Assembly (NCBI RefSeq): GCF_010820565.1
Contig: NZ_JAAIJQ010000012.1
Coordinates: 1-64,000, forward strand
Source: Thiorhodococcus minor
GTDB taxonomy: Bacteria > Pseudomonadota > Gammaproteobacteria > Chromatiales > Chromatiaceae
Length of the DNA stretch: 64,000 nucleotides
Direction of reading: 5' to 3'
Shown: positions 35,333-45,930 of the stretch, in pieces
Layout: each line of letters opens with the position of its first letter
Position numbering within the stretch: position 1 is the first letter of the stretch
Notes under the pieces: generated by a model
Seen by the model: only the letters and a program-made list of their open reading frames with translations
Database searches by the model: none
Told to the model about the DNA's origin: nothing
Made by a program: the position numbers and the translations under genes

Positions 35333-37903
35333 TCATGAGATCGCCGCAGTAGGCTCGGCAAGACCACTGTCCGTCGCGGACCTGGCCCCTTCATCCAGCA
35401 TGACCGGGCGCAGCCTCCGTAGCCGCAGGCTGTTGGTGACGACGAAGAGGCTGGAGAAGCCCATGGCGACCCCGGCGATCATGGGGTGCAGGTGCAGCCC
35501 GAATGCCGGATAGAAGACGCCGGCAGCGAGCGGGATGAGCAGGATGTTGTAGAAGAAGGCCCAGAAGAGGTTGCCGCGAATGGTGCGCAGGGTGCGGCGC
35601 GCGACATCGATCGCGGTGACGACGCCACCGAGATCGTCGCGAGTCAGGGTGACGTCCGCCGCCTCGATGGCGATGTCAGTGCCGCTGCCGACGGCGATGC
35701 CGACCTCGGCTTGGGCGAGCGCGGGGGCGTCGTTGATGCCGTCGCCGACGAAGGCCACTTTGCTCCCAGCGTCTTGAAGCGCCGCGACCGCCGCCGCCTT
35801 GCCATCCGGCAGCACTTCGGCCTGGACCTCGTCGATGCCCGCCTGGCGCGCGATCGCCTCGGCCGTGGGCTGCGCGTCGCCGGTGATCATCGCCACCCGC
35901 AGACCGCGCTTGCGCAGCGCCTGGATCAGCGCCGGCGCCTGTGCCTTGAGCGGGTCCGCGACCGCGAGCAGGGCCCGCACCCGGCCGTCGATCGCGAGGT
36001 AGATGGCAGTGCGCCCGGCGTCAGCCAGACGCTCGGCCTGTCCGGTCAGGGCGGCGGTTGAGATCTGCTCGCGCTGCAGCAGTCGCTCGGCGCCGAGCAG
36101 CACGCGCTGCCCGTTCACACTGGCCTGCACCCCATATCCGGGCAGTGCGGTGAAGTCGTCGATGCTCGGCAGCCCGAGCCCCTGCTCCTTGGCAGCGGCG
36201 ACGATCGCGGCGCCGAGCGGATGCTCGCTGTGCGTCTCCAGCGCGGCGGCGATGGCCAGCGCGCCGCGGGTATCGCCGTCGACGGCCTCCAGATCGGTCA
36301 GACGCGGGCGGCCCTCGGTCAGGGTGCCGGTCTTGTCGAAGACGACCCTATCCACATGGGAAAGCGACTCCAGCGCCTCGCCCTTGCGGTAGAGCACCCC
36401 CAGCTCGGCGGCGCGCCCGGAGCCGACCATGATGGCCGCTGGCGTCGCCAGCCCCATGGCACAGGGGCAGGCGACCACCAGCACGGAGACGGCACTCACC
36501 AGCGCCAGGGTGATCGCCGGCGGCGGACCCAAGCTCAGCCAGGTGAGAAAGGTGATCGCCGCGATCAGCAGGACCAGCGGCGTGAAGACGCGGACCACAC
36601 GGTCCGCCAGGCCCTGGATCGGCAGCTTCGATCCCTGGGCGCGCTCGACCAGGCGGACGATCTGGGCCAGCACGGTGTCGCGGCCGACCTGGGTCGCGGT
36701 GATGCTGAGCCGCCCGTGCTGGTTGATGGTCGCACCGACGACGCGGTCTCCGACCTTTTTGGCGACTGGAGCCGGCTCGCCGGTCAGCATGGATTCGTCG
36801 ACATGGCTCTCGCCCTCGCGCACCTCGCCGTCCACCGGGATGCGCTCGCCGGGGCGCACCACCAAGAGATCACCGGCATGCACCTGCCCGACTGGCACCT
36901 CGACCTCGGCGCCGTCGCGCAGCACGCGCGCCGTCTTCGCCTGCAGACCGATGAGCTTCTTGATTGCGCTCGAGGTGCGGCCCTTCGCCAGCTCCTCGAG
37001 GGTCTTGCCGAAGAGGATGACCGTGATGATGACCGCTGCCGAGTCGAAATAGACATGGCGCGCCTCGGGCGGAAAGAGGCCGGGTGCGAGCACCACGGCG
37101 AGGCTGTAGGCCCAGGCCGCGCTGGTGCCGGTCATCACCAGGCTGTTCATATCCGGCGACAGATGCCGGAAGGCGATCAGGCCAGGGCGGAAGAAGCGGC
37201 GCCCCGGACCGAGCAGCACGGCCGTGGTGAGCACCGCCTGCAGCCCGTTCCACACGGACAGGGGTGCAACTGTGCCTAGCAGCTCGGCGAGGCCGGGAAT
37301 CATCTCTGCGCCCATCGAGAGCACCAGGACCGGCAGTGTCAGCGCGACGGCCAGCCAGAGGTCGCGGCGCATCGCGCGACGCTGCTCCTCGTGGGCGTCC
37401 TCAGCCTCGGCGCCAAGGCCGCCGTCGCCCAGCGACCTGGGCTCGTAGCCGGCATCGGTGATCGCCTGCGCGATCTCGGCCGGTCTCAGCATCTCCGGCA
37501 GGTAGCGCACCGTCGCCCGCTCGGTCGCCAGGTTCACGCTGGCTTCGACGACGCCTGGCAGCTTCCCCAGGGCGCGCTCGACACGCGCCGAGCAGGCCGC
37601 ACAGGTCATGCCGCCGACGCCGGTCTCATGGTCCGCGACGACTGGCGTGTAGCCGGCCTGGGTGATGCTGTCGACGATCGCCTTCGGCCGCAGCGCGGTC
37701 GGATCGAAGCGCAGACTCGCCCGCTCTGTCGCCAGGTTGACGCTGGCTTCGGCCACTCCCGGCAGCTTCGCCAAGGCACGCTCGACGCGCGACGAGCAGG
37801 ACGCGCAGGTCATGCCCTGCACACCGAGCTCGAGCTGCTTCAGTTGAACCTTTTCGACGGTGTCGGTCTCGGCCGCGGCCGTCGGGGTGATGTTCTGGGT
37901 CAT
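35333..37903 (-). CDS. copA: Cu(I)-exporting P1B-type ATPase CopA
   Basis: The 856-residue pump has two N-terminal HMA domains (C33-x-x-C36 in GMTCASC and C101-x-x-C104 in GMTCAAC). Eight membrane helices follow, with the CPC ion site (VACPCAMGL), the phosphorylation motif [15 protein letters not shown] and the hinge [10 protein letters not shown]. The late helices carry YN and MxxSS (AMGFSSLF). CPC plus YN plus MxxSS is the Cu+/Ag+ signature (P1B-1). It exports Cu(I) to the periplasm. The start at 37903 overlaps the regulator stop by four bases (atga), so it is coupled to that gene. Confidence 0.94.
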   Translation of the reverse strand: MTQNITPTAAAETDTVEKVQLKQLELGVQGMTCASCSSRVERALAKLPGVAEASVNLATERASLRFDPTALRPKAIVDSITQAGYTPVVADHETGVGGMTCAACSARVERALGKLPGVVEASVNLATERATVRYLPEMLRPAEIAQAITDAGYEPRSLGDGGLGAEAEDAHEEQRRAMRRDLWLAVALTLPVLVLSMGAEMIPGLAELLGTVAPLSVWNGLQAVLTTAVLLGPGRRFFRPGLIAFRHLSPDMNSLVMTGTSAAWAYSLAVVLAPGLFPPEARHVYFDSAAVIITVILFGKTLEELAKGRTSSAIKKLIGLQAKTARVLRDGAEVEVPVGQVHAGDLLVVRPGERIPVDGEVREGESHVDESMLTGEPAPVAKKVGDRVVGATINQHGRLSITATQVGRDTVLAQIVRLVERAQGSKLPIQGLADRVVRVFTPLVLLIAAITFLTWLSLGPPPAITLALVSAVSVLVVACPCAMGLATPAAIMVGSGRAAELGVLYRKGEALESLSHVDRVVFDKTGTLTEGRPRLTDLEAVDGDTRGALAIAAALETHSEHPLGAAIVAAAKEQGLGLPSIDDFTALPGYGVQASVNGQRVLLGAERLLQREQISTAALTGQAERLADAGRTAIYLAIDGRVRALLAVADPLKAQAPALIQALRKRGLRVAMITGDAQPTAEAIARQAGIDEVQAEVLPDGKAAAVAALQDAGSKVAFVGDGINDAPALAQAEVGIAVGSGTDIAIEAADVTLTRDDLGGVVTAIDVARRTLRTIRGNLFWAFFYNILLIPLAAGVFYPAFGLHLHPMIAGVAMGFSSLFVVTNSLRLRRLRPVMLDEGARSATDSGLAEPTAAIS

Positions 37904-38310
37904 TGATCCTCTCCGTTCAGGGCGCCGAGAATCGGGCAATCGACCGTCGTCGCACGGTGGCCGGGGCAGTGCTCGGCGAGCCCGGCCAAGGCCGCGCGCA
38001 TGCGCTCCAGGTCGCGGATGCGCAGCTCGATGTCGGCGATCTTGGCCTGCGTCAGCGCCTTGACCTCACCGGCGCTCGCGGCCGGATTGCCGCTGAGCGC
38101 CAACAGCTCGGCGATCTCGCCGAGCGAGAAGCCGAGCGCCTGGGCGCGGCGGATGAAGCGCAGGCGCCGCACGACACCTGACTCATAAAGGCGATAGCCC
38201 GCCGCGCTGCGCTGCTGGGGCGCGATGAGTCCCAGCCGCTCGTAGTAGCGCAGCGCCTCCACGCTCAGGTCGACCTGCTTGGCGAGCTTGCCGATGGTGA
38301 GTGGCTGCAT
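37900..38310 (-). CDS. MerR-family metal-responsive regulator of copA (CueR/HmrR-like)
   Basis: The 136-residue regulator has a MerR winged-helix DNA-binding domain ([20 protein letters not shown], then ERLGLIAP and GYRLY), a dimerisation coiled coil and metal-site cysteines C115 and C125 (Cx9C; CueR of E. coli has Cx7C). The residue corresponding to Ser77 of CueR or Cys79 of ZntR is Ala in my alignment, which argues against a divalent-metal site using that Cys. Its coupling to copA and the MerR-type promoter upstream support Cu(I)/Ag(I) response; a different ion cannot be excluded. Confidence 0.8.
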   Translation of the reverse strand: MQPLTIGKLAKQVDLSVEALRYYERLGLIAPQQRSAAGYRLYESGVVRRLRFIRRAQALGFSLGEIAELLALSGNPAASAGEVKALTQAKIADIELRIRDLERMRAALAGLAEHCPGHRATTVDCPILGALNGEDQ

Positions 38311-38367
38311 CGTCGCTACCTCTGGCTTGCGCTGGCTCGGCGTTGGGGTCATTCGTGCTTTGAATAG

Positions 38368-38399
38368 AGCCTAGACCCTGTAGTCGACTACAGAGTCAA
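38368..38399 (-). promoter_or_regulatory. MerR-type promoter with 20-bp spacer
   Basis: Reading the minus strand, a -35 box TTGACT (38394-38399) and a -10-like TAGGCT (38368-38373) are separated by 20 bases, the overlong spacing typical of MerR-regulated promoters. Inside is a perfect 16-base palindrome, ctgtagtcgactacag (38377-38392), the regulator binding site. It drives the regulator-copA-copZ set and lies 57 bases upstream of the regulator start codon. Confidence 0.85.
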
Positions 38400-38402
38400 G
38401 GG

Positions 38403-38843
38403 TCGTCCCAAGCATCTTGGTGTTCCGAGCCTGTGGGTCACGAACGGCTCATCGCTCCAATGTGCCTCCCTGCAAACAGGAGCTTTCCCGCGAGCCCAAT
38501 GAACAGGGAATTGCGCTCGGCGGCGCCGACGTCTCTCGGGGTCTTCGGGAGGGTGAAGCCAAGAACGAGGGCGGACGGGAGGCCCGGCGGAGTCCGATCA
38601 CCACGATTGACGGTGTGTCTTCGCTACCTGGCGTCACCTTTACGCGTATCCGGTCCGTGGTCTTGAATGACGGGGTCATTCCTGGGCATTCTTGGCTGGA
38701 GACTCCATCTTCGAAGACAGTGCTGCCCCGGCTGAGATCCTCGATAGCCTGCGCACAGGGCGCGGGACATGCAAGACGGCGGCTGGTGACGGTAGCCCCC
38801 GGTTGAGCCGCCCTGGCCCGCCAGTCTGTTTCGGAACGCCACT
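38403..38843. other. Intergenic region, nothing recognised
   Basis: About 440 bases between the copper set and the next rightward gene. Short open frames are present on both strands but none has family features. Confidence 0.4.
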
Positions 38844-39245
38844 ATGACAAGCATTACACTCGATCTACCGGATTCACTTGCACGCCGTGCTGGCGGGGCT
38901 GCGTTGGCGATGGACAGACCCATCGAAGAGGTCATCACCGCAGTGCTCGAAGGAGCCTTGCCGTCGCTTGAGGATGCGCCCGAAGACATGCGAGCTGAGC
39001 TTGCCGGGATGGCCTGGTGGGACGACGCGGCACTCATGGACGCGGCGGACGCAACGATCCCCGAAAGCCAGCAGCAGCGTATGGCCAAGCTGGGCGGGAA
39101 AGCTCCTCTGTCGGACTCGGAAGCCGAAGAGATCGAGCAGCTACGTTTCGACTACGGCAAGGTCACCCTGCGCAAGGCGCGAGCCTTGGCGCTATTGAGC
39201 GTGCGAAGCGGCAAGCGTCTGCTGACCAGATCCGAGGCGCCTTGA
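38844..39245 (+). CDS. Antitoxin-like protein paired with HNH nuclease relic
   Basis: The 133-residue protein has an N-terminal segment like small ribbon-helix-helix-type antitoxins (SITLDLPDSLARRAG) and a helical middle (EEIEQLRFDYGKVTLRKARA). It ends exactly where the next gene starts (tgatg overlap). Gene pairs of this form with HNH endonucleases occur in cyanobacteria and purple bacteria, so I read it as the partner of the nuclease; function (antitoxin or accessory) is inference. The frame is intact although its partner is broken. Confidence 0.65.
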   Translation: MTSITLDLPDSLARRAGGAALAMDRPIEEVITAVLEGALPSLEDAPEDMRAELAGMAWWDDAALMDAADATIPESQQQRMAKLGGKAPLSDSEAEEIEQLRFDYGKVTLRKARALALLSVRSGKRLLTRSEAP

Positions 39246-39666
39246 TGGGCGAGACAGTCGCGAAATCTCCGCGCGACCGCATCGCTGCCGAAGCCGCTTT
39301 CCGCTGCGGATATTGCCTCACCGACCAGCGCGTCAGCGGCGCCCAATGCACATCGAGCACCTGATTCCGCGCGCTACGAGAGGACGCTCTGAGCAGTCCA
39401 ACCTCTGGCTGTCCTGCGCTTGGTGCAACAGCTACAGGGGAGCCTTGATCGAAGCGATCGATCCCGACAGCGGCCAGCTGGCGGCGTTGTTCAATCCGAG
39501 GATGTAATGCTGGTCTGAGCACTTTGCCTGGAGCGAGGACGGCATTTGGATTCTCGGTTTGGCCCCCTCGGGGCGTGCGACGGTCGATGCTCTCAGGATG
39601 AACAATCCCTGTATCCTGCCCGCACGCCGACTCCGGGTGGTTGCCGGGTGGCATCCTCCAGCTTAG
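39245..39666 (+). pseudogene. HNH endonuclease gene with frameshift and in-frame stop
   Basis: From ATG 39245 the frame reads DRIAAEAAFRCGYCLTDQR, the first CxxC half of an HNH nuclease. About 39345 the product leaves the frame; the next frame continues with MHIEHLIPRATRGRSEQSN, then LWLSCAWCNSYRGALIEAID (HxxH, CxxCN, the rest of the HNH site). A stop (39505-39507, taa) interrupts it. The same frame then goes on with SEHFAWSEDGIWILGLA, SGRATVDALRMNNP and AGWHPP before the true stop at 39664-39666. All parts of a normal 140-residue nuclease are present; one frameshift and one nonsense codon break it. Confidence 0.82.
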
Positions 39667-40032
39667 CGGAGCCAGCCCGCATCCGACGCGAGCCACGCCT
39701 TGCATCGGTCGAGTTGCGAGGTTGTGAGTGGACGGGAGTCTGGCAGTGTCGGCGCGACTTGTCTTGAGAAGCCTTCGCGGCATGGCGTGAGGGACGCCCC
39801 ACGAGCCACAGCGCATCCAGAGAGATCGGGAGCCGAGGCCACCGGGGCATCCCGCGTCTGCCGTGGCCGTACCTTTTCGGGCCGAGAGACGGGCTCAGCG
39901 CGCGCCCTGCCTAGATGCGCGACGTCGTCACCGTCTGGCCGGACACCTCGATCTCGCAGCGACTTCGTGGAGAGGTCGCCGGGTCCGTCGTCCGCCATTG
40001 TTCTGCGACTTGGCTTGAGAGAGCTACCCTGA
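39667..40032. other. Intergenic region upstream of the cus genes
   Basis: About 365 bases after the nuclease relic. I find no gene and no clear metal-regulator operator, although a promoter for the cus genes is expected. A gagag-like site near 40020 serves the next start. Confidence 0.4.
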
Positions 40033-40404
40033 ATGCCTACTGTGATAGTCATGAAGCTCTCCCGGCGCTCGACAGCCATCATTCTGACCCTGTGCCTGCT
40101 CATCCTGCAGGCGCAGGTGTGGGCCTCGGCCATGCTCGGGTGCCGGCATGAAGCCGGGCACGATGTACAGATGCTGGCATCCTGCCATGCCCAGCCGGCT
40201 GACCACATGACTACGGCGTCGCCGCAGCTCGATCCCTTCGACTGCTACAAGTGCGCCCTGAACTGCCTGGTGACGGTCGCCGTGCCCATGGTTGACGGCC
40301 CTCCGATGCTTGCTTTGCAGGGTGCTCCAAGCCCGGTCGCAACCGTCGGACGTCACTTCTACCGCTTCATTCCCGCGCTCCCCGAGCGACCCCCGCGCGT
40401 CTGA
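40033..40404 (+). CDS. Exported Cys/His/Met-rich protein preceding cusB
   Basis: The 123-residue protein has a membrane-targeting N-terminus (AIILTLCLLILQAQVWASA, probably a signal peptide). The mature part has Cys, His and Met in pairs (GCRHEAGHDVQMLASCHAQ and DCYKCALNCL), fit for a metal. Its size and position just before cusB resemble DUF2946-like small proteins of copper clusters, but similarity is loose. I take the start 40033 with a gagag upstream; ATG 40051 is an alternative. Likely periplasmic Cu/Ag binding, by context. Confidence 0.65.
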   Translation: MPTVIVMKLSRRSTAIILTLCLLILQAQVWASAMLGCRHEAGHDVQMLASCHAQPADHMTTASPQLDPFDCYKCALNCLVTVAVPMVDGPPMLALQGAPSPVATVGRHFYRFIPALPERPPRV

Positions 40405-40482
40405 TCGCCTCGCGAATCGGGTTTCCTGCAGCGGCCCTTAGCCGCTGCCGGCCGCGTTCTTTGCTCGCGTTGGGAGACGCTC

Positions 40483-41907
40483 ATGCTCAGTTCCCCTATC
40501 CCCCGCCGTGCTGCGGGCCTGGCACTCCTGTACGCCGCCCTTGCCGGCTGTGACAGCTCGACATCGGATGCAGGCTCGACTGCATCCGAGGTCGCGCCTC
40601 TGCCTGCTCAAGAGACGGCCCTGGAGCACGCCAACAAGCACCTCGACCCCACCTATGTTTGCCCCATGCATCCGAACATCGTCCAGGACCACCCGGGATC
40701 CTGCCCCATCTGCGGCATGGATCTGGTCGAGAAGCGCATCACGCCAGCGCCGCAAGGCTCCGCGCAAGAGACCGCCCTCGAGCACGCCGCCAAGCATCTC
40801 GACCCGACCTACGTCTGCCCCATGCATCCCAACATCGTGCAGGATCACCCCGGGACCTGCCCCATCTGCGGCATGGATCTGGTCGAGAAGCGCATGACGT
40901 CAAAGGCGTCGGCGCAAACGGCCGCCGCACACCCCGAGGTCGCACTCAGCGGCGCCATCGTCCAGAGCCTGGGCGTGCGCACGGCCGCCGTGGAGCGCGG
41001 CGCGCTGCGCCGGGAGATTCGCACCGTCGGCCGAGTCGTCTACGACGAGACCCGTCTGGCCCATGTTCATCCCCGCGCGGCCGGCTGGGTCGAGCGACTG
41101 AGCCTGCGCGCCGAGGGTGAGCCAGTGGAGAAGGGCGACATGCTGGCCGACGTCTATGCCCCGGAGGTTCTCTCCGCGCAGGTGGACTTCCTGATCGCCC
41201 TGGAGCGCGGCGGCAACGGCTCGGCCAGGGTCGCGCCCGACAAGGCGCGCAATATCCTGCGGCTGCTGGGCGTCCCGGAGGCGGTCATCCGCGACATCGA
41301 GAAGACCCGCCAGACGCGCAACACCATCCCGGTGGAGGCCCCGGCGGCGGGCATCGTCACCCAGTTGATGGCCCGCGAGGGCATGTACGTGACCCCATCG
41401 ACCGAGATGTTCACCATCGCGGACCTGGACGAGGTCTGGGTCCTGGTCGACGTCTTCGAGCACCAGCTCGCCTGGGTGGCGCCCGGCATGCCCGCCGAGA
41501 TGCAGGTACCGGCCTATCCCGACCGCACCTGGACCGGCAAGGTGGACTACCTCTATCCGGACCTGGATCCCAAGACGCGCACCTTGCGGGTGCGCCTGGT
41601 CTTCCCCAATCCGCAGCGCGCGCTCAAGCCCAACATGTTCGCCGATGTCGTCATCGCGGGTGATCCCAAGCAAGAGGTGCTCAAGATCCCGCGCGACGCC
41701 CTCATCGTCACAGGCACGCGCGAGAGCGTGGTCAAGGCGCTCGGCGACGGGCGCTTCCAGCCGGTCGACGTGGTGACCGGGATGGCGTCCGACGGGGTGA
41801 TCGAGGTCCGCTCGGGGCTCGCCGAGGGCGACCAGGTCGTCGTCTCCGGCCAGTTCCTGATCGACTCCGAGTCGAGCCTCCAGGCCAGCTTCCGGCGGAT
41901 GCGGTGA
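40483..41907 (+). CDS. cusB: RND efflux periplasmic adaptor CusB with duplicated metal domain
   Basis: The 474-residue lipoprotein-like adaptor (signal with ALAGC lipobox near residue 27) links the inner-membrane pump to an outer-membrane channel. Before the adaptor core, two 52-residue heavy-metal-binding modules occur in tandem (period 156 bases, starting about 40612 and 40768), each with TYVCPMHPN and [11 protein letters not shown]. The core has the expected lipoyl-barrel parts ([24 protein letters not shown]) and beta barrel. The binding site gggag precedes ATG 40483; cusA begins four bases after its stop. Confidence 0.9.
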   Translation: MLSSPIPRRAAGLALLYAALAGCDSSTSDAGSTASEVAPLPAQETALEHANKHLDPTYVCPMHPNIVQDHPGSCPICGMDLVEKRITPAPQGSAQETALEHAAKHLDPTYVCPMHPNIVQDHPGTCPICGMDLVEKRMTSKASAQTAAAHPEVALSGAIVQSLGVRTAAVERGALRREIRTVGRVVYDETRLAHVHPRAAGWVERLSLRAEGEPVEKGDMLADVYAPEVLSAQVDFLIALERGGNGSARVAPDKARNILRLLGVPEAVIRDIEKTRQTRNTIPVEAPAAGIVTQLMAREGMYVTPSTEMFTIADLDEVWVLVDVFEHQLAWVAPGMPAEMQVPAYPDRTWTGKVDYLYPDLDPKTRTLRVRLVFPNPQRALKPNMFADVVIAGDPKQEVLKIPRDALIVTGTRESVVKALGDGRFQPVDVVTGMASDGVIEVRSGLAEGDQVVVSGQFLIDSESSLQASFRRMR

Positions 41908-41911
41908 GCCC

Positions 41912-44900
41912 ATGGACAAGGTTATCGACTGGTCGATCCGCAACCGCTTCCTGGTCCTGCTCGCCACCCTCGTCCTCACCGGCTGGGGTCTCCTGTCCGT
42001 CCGGCAGACGCCCCTGGATGCCATTCCGGATCTCTCGGACGTCCAGGTCATCATCCGCACCAGCTTTCCCGGCCAATCGCCGCGGGTGGTCGAGGACCAG
42101 GTCACCTATCCCATCACCACCACCATGCTCTCGGTCCCTGGGGCGCAGACGGTGCGCGGCTATTCCTTCTTTGGCGACTCCTACGTCTATGTCATCTTCG
42201 AGGACGGCACGGACCTCTATTGGGCGCGGTCTCGGGTGCTGGAGTACCTGAGCCAGGCGGCCTCGCGCCTGCCCGCGGGGGTGAGCCCCCGGCTGGGGCC
42301 GGACGCCACCGGGGTCGGCTGGGTCTTCAGCTACGCCCTGGTCGACCGCAGCGGCCGGCACGATCTGGCCGAGCTGCGCAGCCTCCAGGACTGGTTCCTC
42401 AAGTTCGAGCTGCAGACCGTCCCCGGCGTCGCGGAAGTCGCCACCGTCGGCGGCATGGTGCGTCAGTACCAGGTCGTCGCCGATCCCGAGAAGCTGCGCG
42501 CCTACGGCATCCCGCTGGCCAGGCTCTCGAGCGCCATCCGCAACGCCAATCAGGAGGTCGGCGGCTCGGTGGTGGAGCTGGCGGAGGCCGAGTACATGAT
42601 CCGCAGTCGCGGCTATCTCCAATCGGTCGCCGACATCGAGACCATTCCGGTGGAGGTGACCGCGGAGGGTACGCCCATCCTGCTGCGCGACCTGGCGCGG
42701 GTGCAGATCGGCCCCGAGATGCGCCGCGCGGTCGCGGACCTGGACGGCGAGGGCGAGGTGGCCGGCGGCATCGTGGTGATGCGCTATGGCGAGAACGCGC
42801 TCGCCACCATCGCGGCGGTCAAGGACAGGCTCGACCAGCTCGCCCAGGGGCTGCCCGAGGGCGTCGAGATCGTCCCGACCTATGACCGCTCGGCCTTGAT
42901 CCTGCGCGCGGTGGACAACCTCAAGGAAAAGCTGGTCGAGGAATTCGTCGTCGTCGCCCTGGTCTGCCTGCTCTTCCTCTTCCACCTGCGCTCCGCCTTC
43001 GTCGCCATCGTCAGCCTGCCGCTCGGGATCCTGGCCGCCTTCATTGTCATGCGGTACCAGGGCATCAACGCCAACATCATGTCGCTGGGCGGGATCGCCA
43101 TCGCCATCGGGGCCATGGTGGATGCCGCCATCGTCATGATCGAGAACGCCCACAAGCACCTGGAGCGCTATCGCGAGACCCATGGCGAGCCGCCGCGCGG
43201 CGAGGCGCACTGGGGCGTCATCGCCCAGGCCACCCGGGAGGTGGGACCGGCGCTCTTCTTCTCGCTGCTCATCATCACCCTGAGCTTCCTGCCGGTGTTC
43301 GCCCTGGAGGCGCAGGAGGGACGGCTGTTCGCCCCGCTCGCCTACACCAAGACCTATGCCATGGCCGCGGCGGCGGGGCTCTCGGTCACTCTGGTGCCTG
43401 TGCTCATGGGCTATTTCATTCGCGGCCGCATCCCGAGCGAGGAGAAGAACCCCCTGAGCCGGCTGCTGATCTGGGTCTATCGGCCGCTCTTGCGCGGCGT
43501 GCTGGCGGCGCCGCGGACGACGATTCTCGCCTCGCTGCTGATCGTGCTGAGCTTGCTGGTCCCGCTCTACGGGGTCGCTGGTCTGCTCACGCCCTTGAAG
43601 TGGCCCTTCCAAGCCGCCGGACTGGTCACAGGCGGCGCGGTCGGCTCGGCGGCGACGGAGCGCATCGGGCACTGGCAGGACGGGCTGACAGACGGCTGGG
43701 AGCGCATGACGCAGGAGCTGCCGGGCCTGCGGCGGCTCGGCGCCGGTCTGGGCTCCGAGTTCATGCCCGAGCTCGACGAGGGCGACCTCATGTACATGCC
43801 GACGACCTTGCCGGGGCTCTCCATCGGCAAGGCGCAGGCGCTGCTGCAGCAGACCGACCGCATGATTGCATCCCTGCCCGAGGTCGAGCGCGTCTTCGGC
43901 AAGATCGGCCGGGCCGACACGGCGACGGATCCGGCGCCCCTGACCATGATCGAGACGCTGATTCAGCTCAAGCCGCGCGACCAATGGCGCCCCGGCCTGA
44001 CGCTCGCGGGGCTGATCGACGAGCTGGACGCGACCCTGGATCTGCCGGGCGTGACCAACGCCTGGGTGATGCCCATCAAGACCCGCATCGACATGCTGGC
44101 GACCGGCATCAAGACCCCGGTCGGGATCAAGGTGGCCGGGCCGGACCTTGCGGTGATCGAGCGCATCGGCGAAGACATCGAGCGGGCATTGCAGGAAGTA
44201 CCGGGCACCGCCTCGGCCTTCTCCGAGCGCGTGGCGGGCGGGCGCTATATCGAGATCCAACCGGACCGGGTCGCGGCGGCGCGGGTCGGGCTCAACATCG
44301 CGGACATCAACCAGGTGGTCGCGGCCGCCGTCGGGGGCGTCAATGTCACCGAGACGGTGGAGGGACTGGAGCGCTACCCGGTCAATCTGCGCTTTCCGCG
44401 TGAGGAGCGCGACGACGTGCAGAAGCTGCGCGCGCTGCCGATCGTGACCCCGACCGGCGCCCAGGTCCCGCTGGGGCAGATCGCCGCAGTCGAGATCGTC
44501 GACGGCCCGCCTATGCTCAAGAGCGAGAACGCGCGCCTCAACGGCTGGACCTTCGTCGACATCCGCGGCGTGGACGTCGGCCGCTATGTCGATACCGCCC
44601 AGGCCCGGGTGCGCGAGCAGGTGCAGCTCCCGCCCGGCTATTCCATCACCTGGTCCGGTCAGTATGAGTACATGCTGCGCGTCAAGGAGCGCCTAACTCA
44701 GGTGATCCCCTTCACCCTGCTCATCATCTTCGTACTGCTCTACATGGTGTTCCGCCGGCTCGGACAGGTGTGGCTGGTGATGCTCTCGCTGCCCTTCGCC
44801 TTGGTGGGCGGCTTCTGGCTGATCGCCCTCTTGGGCTATCACCTCTCGGTCGCTGTGGCCGTGGGCTTCATCGCCCTGGCCGGGGTGGCGGTCGAGTTCG

Positions 44901-45226
44901 GGGTGGTGATGCTGGTGTACTTGGACAATGCGCTCGAGGACAGGCGTGCGCGTGGTGACCTGCGTCAGCTGACTGACCTGAAGGCGGCGATCATAGAAGG
45001 CGCCGTCATGCGGGTACGGCCCAAGGCGATGACGGTCGCGACCATCTTTGCCGGTCTGTTGCCCATCATGGTCGGCCAGGGGACGGGCTCCGAGGTGATG
45101 CGCCGCATCGCCGCGCCCATGATCGGCGGCATGGTGACGGCACCCCTGCTCAGCCTCTTCGTGATCCCGGCCATCTATCTGGTCTGGCGCAGGAAAGAGG
45201 TGAAACCGCAGAACCAGGCTGGATAG
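41912..45226 (+). CDS. cusA: Cu(I)/Ag(I) RND efflux pump CusA
   Basis: The 1104-residue pump has twelve membrane helices and two large periplasmic loops as in heavy-metal RND proteins. The methionines that carry Cu(I)/Ag(I) in Escherichia coli CusA are present in context: YMPTTLPG (about residue 632), [11 protein letters not shown] and [12 protein letters not shown]. This sorts it with CusA rather than with the Zn/Co CzcA group. It uses proton force to push Cu(I) or Ag(I) from periplasm to outside. An outer-membrane partner gene (cusC) is absent from the cluster. Confidence 0.93.
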   Translation: MDKVIDWSIRNRFLVLLATLVLTGWGLLSVRQTPLDAIPDLSDVQVIIRTSFPGQSPRVVEDQVTYPITTTMLSVPGAQTVRGYSFFGDSYVYVIFEDGTDLYWARSRVLEYLSQAASRLPAGVSPRLGPDATGVGWVFSYALVDRSGRHDLAELRSLQDWFLKFELQTVPGVAEVATVGGMVRQYQVVADPEKLRAYGIPLARLSSAIRNANQEVGGSVVELAEAEYMIRSRGYLQSVADIETIPVEVTAEGTPILLRDLARVQIGPEMRRAVADLDGEGEVAGGIVVMRYGENALATIAAVKDRLDQLAQGLPEGVEIVPTYDRSALILRAVDNLKEKLVEEFVVVALVCLLFLFHLRSAFVAIVSLPLGILAAFIVMRYQGINANIMSLGGIAIAIGAMVDAAIVMIENAHKHLERYRETHGEPPRGEAHWGVIAQATREVGPALFFSLLIITLSFLPVFALEAQEGRLFAPLAYTKTYAMAAAAGLSVTLVPVLMGYFIRGRIPSEEKNPLSRLLIWVYRPLLRGVLAAPRTTILASLLIVLSLLVPLYGVAGLLTPLKWPFQAAGLVTGGAVGSAATERIGHWQDGLTDGWERMTQELPGLRRLGAGLGSEFMPELDEGDLMYMPTTLPGLSIGKAQALLQQTDRMIASLPEVERVFGKIGRADTATDPAPLTMIETLIQLKPRDQWRPGLTLAGLIDELDATLDLPGVTNAWVMPIKTRIDMLATGIKTPVGIKVAGPDLAVIERIGEDIERALQEVPGTASAFSERVAGGRYIEIQPDRVAAARVGLNIADINQVVAAAVGGVNVTETVEGLERYPVNLRFPREERDDVQKLRALPIVTPTGAQVPLGQIAAVEIVDGPPMLKSENARLNGWTFVDIRGVDVGRYVDTAQARVREQVQLPPGYSITWSGQYEYMLRVKERLTQVIPFTLLIIFVLLYMVFRRLGQVWLVMLSLPFALVGGFWLIALLGYHLSVAVAVGFIALAGVAVEFGVVMLVYLDNALEDRRARGDLRQLTDLKAAIIEGAVMRVRPKAMTVATIFAGLLPIMVGQGTGSEVMRRIAAPMIGGMVTAPLLSLFVIPAIYLVWRRKEVKPQNQAG

Positions 45227-45357
45227 CCCGCTCCCAGGGGCTGCTGCGCGAGTGGCATCGCGGCCGTTGTGGCTGGATCTCTCGGCCGCATCTCACTGCG
45301 TGAGCCCCGCATCGAGGCTCGCGCGCACACAAGCAACGACAACCATCGAGGAAGCGG

Positions 45358-45732
45358 ATGAAGACACAACCTCTACTCACGGCGCTCCTGAGCGCGGCTG
45401 CGCTCTGCACCCTCCCGACCCCGTCCTTCGCCATGGAGCCTGGCGGAATGACCGACCACAGCGCCATGGGCCACGGGGACATGACGCAGGCCGAGACGAG
45501 CGGCGCCACCCAAGGCAAGGGCGTCATCAATACCGTGGACGCCGCCGGGCGGTCCGTCAATATCACCCACGAGCCGATCCCCGCGTTGAGCTGGCCGACC
45601 ATGACCATGGATCTCCCGGTCACCGAGGGCGTCGATCTGAGTGGCGTGAGCGCCGGAGACGCGGTCGACTTCGGCATCGAGCTCGGCAGCGACAACGTCT
45701 ACCGGATTACCGAGATGAGCAGCGCCGACTGA
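45358..45732 (+). CDS. cusF: Periplasmic copper-binding protein CusF
   Basis: The 124-residue protein has a signal peptide (cleavage after SFA, about residue 25), a Met/His-rich linker (MEPGGMTDHSAMGHGDMTQ) and a CusF domain. The domain's metal ligands are placed at His (VNITHEPIP), Trp (LSWPTMTMD) and the two Met of TMTMD, the same His-Trp-Met-Met set as in E. coli CusF. It would carry Cu(I)/Ag(I) to CusB/CusA. It follows cusA after 131 bases with a gaggaagcgg binding site. Confidence 0.92.
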   Translation: MKTQPLLTALLSAAALCTLPTPSFAMEPGGMTDHSAMGHGDMTQAETSGATQGKGVINTVDAAGRSVNITHEPIPALSWPTMTMDLPVTEGVDLSGVSAGDAVDFGIELGSDNVYRITEMSSAD

Positions 45733-45829
45733 AGTCGCGGGTCCGTCACCGCGAAAGCGCGGTTGGGCCTTGATCATCGGATCGACCAGTCGGTTCAATG
45801 GACATCGCGCGTCAGTCAGGTCGTGCCAT

Positions 45830-45886
45830 GTGGGAGCGGCGCCCCGGCGCGACGGGCGCCCGATCGCGGCGAGGCGCCGCTCCCAC
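45830..45886. repeat. REP-like palindrome (gtgggagcggcgcc)
   Basis: Arms gtgggagcggcgcc (45830-45843) and ggcgccgctcccac (45873-45886) are perfect inverted copies around a GC-rich centre that itself is partly palindromic. It resembles the element at 34-89 in layout. It lies 97 bases after cusF and could also act as a transcript-end stabiliser; no T-tract. Confidence 0.75.
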
Positions 45887-45930
45887 CGACTGCGCGCCTG
45901 GGTCAATCGATGATCAAGGCCCGCAGCTGC

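Noticed and set aside
39663-40208. 181-codon minus-strand frame upstream of the cus genes
   Set aside because: No recognisable domain; overlaps the small exported protein on the plus strand, which has better coding features.
41732-44260. 842-codon open frame opposite cusA
   Set aside because: Antisense shadow of a clear RND pump gene; sequence is rich in Arg/Gly/Asp/His with no family features.
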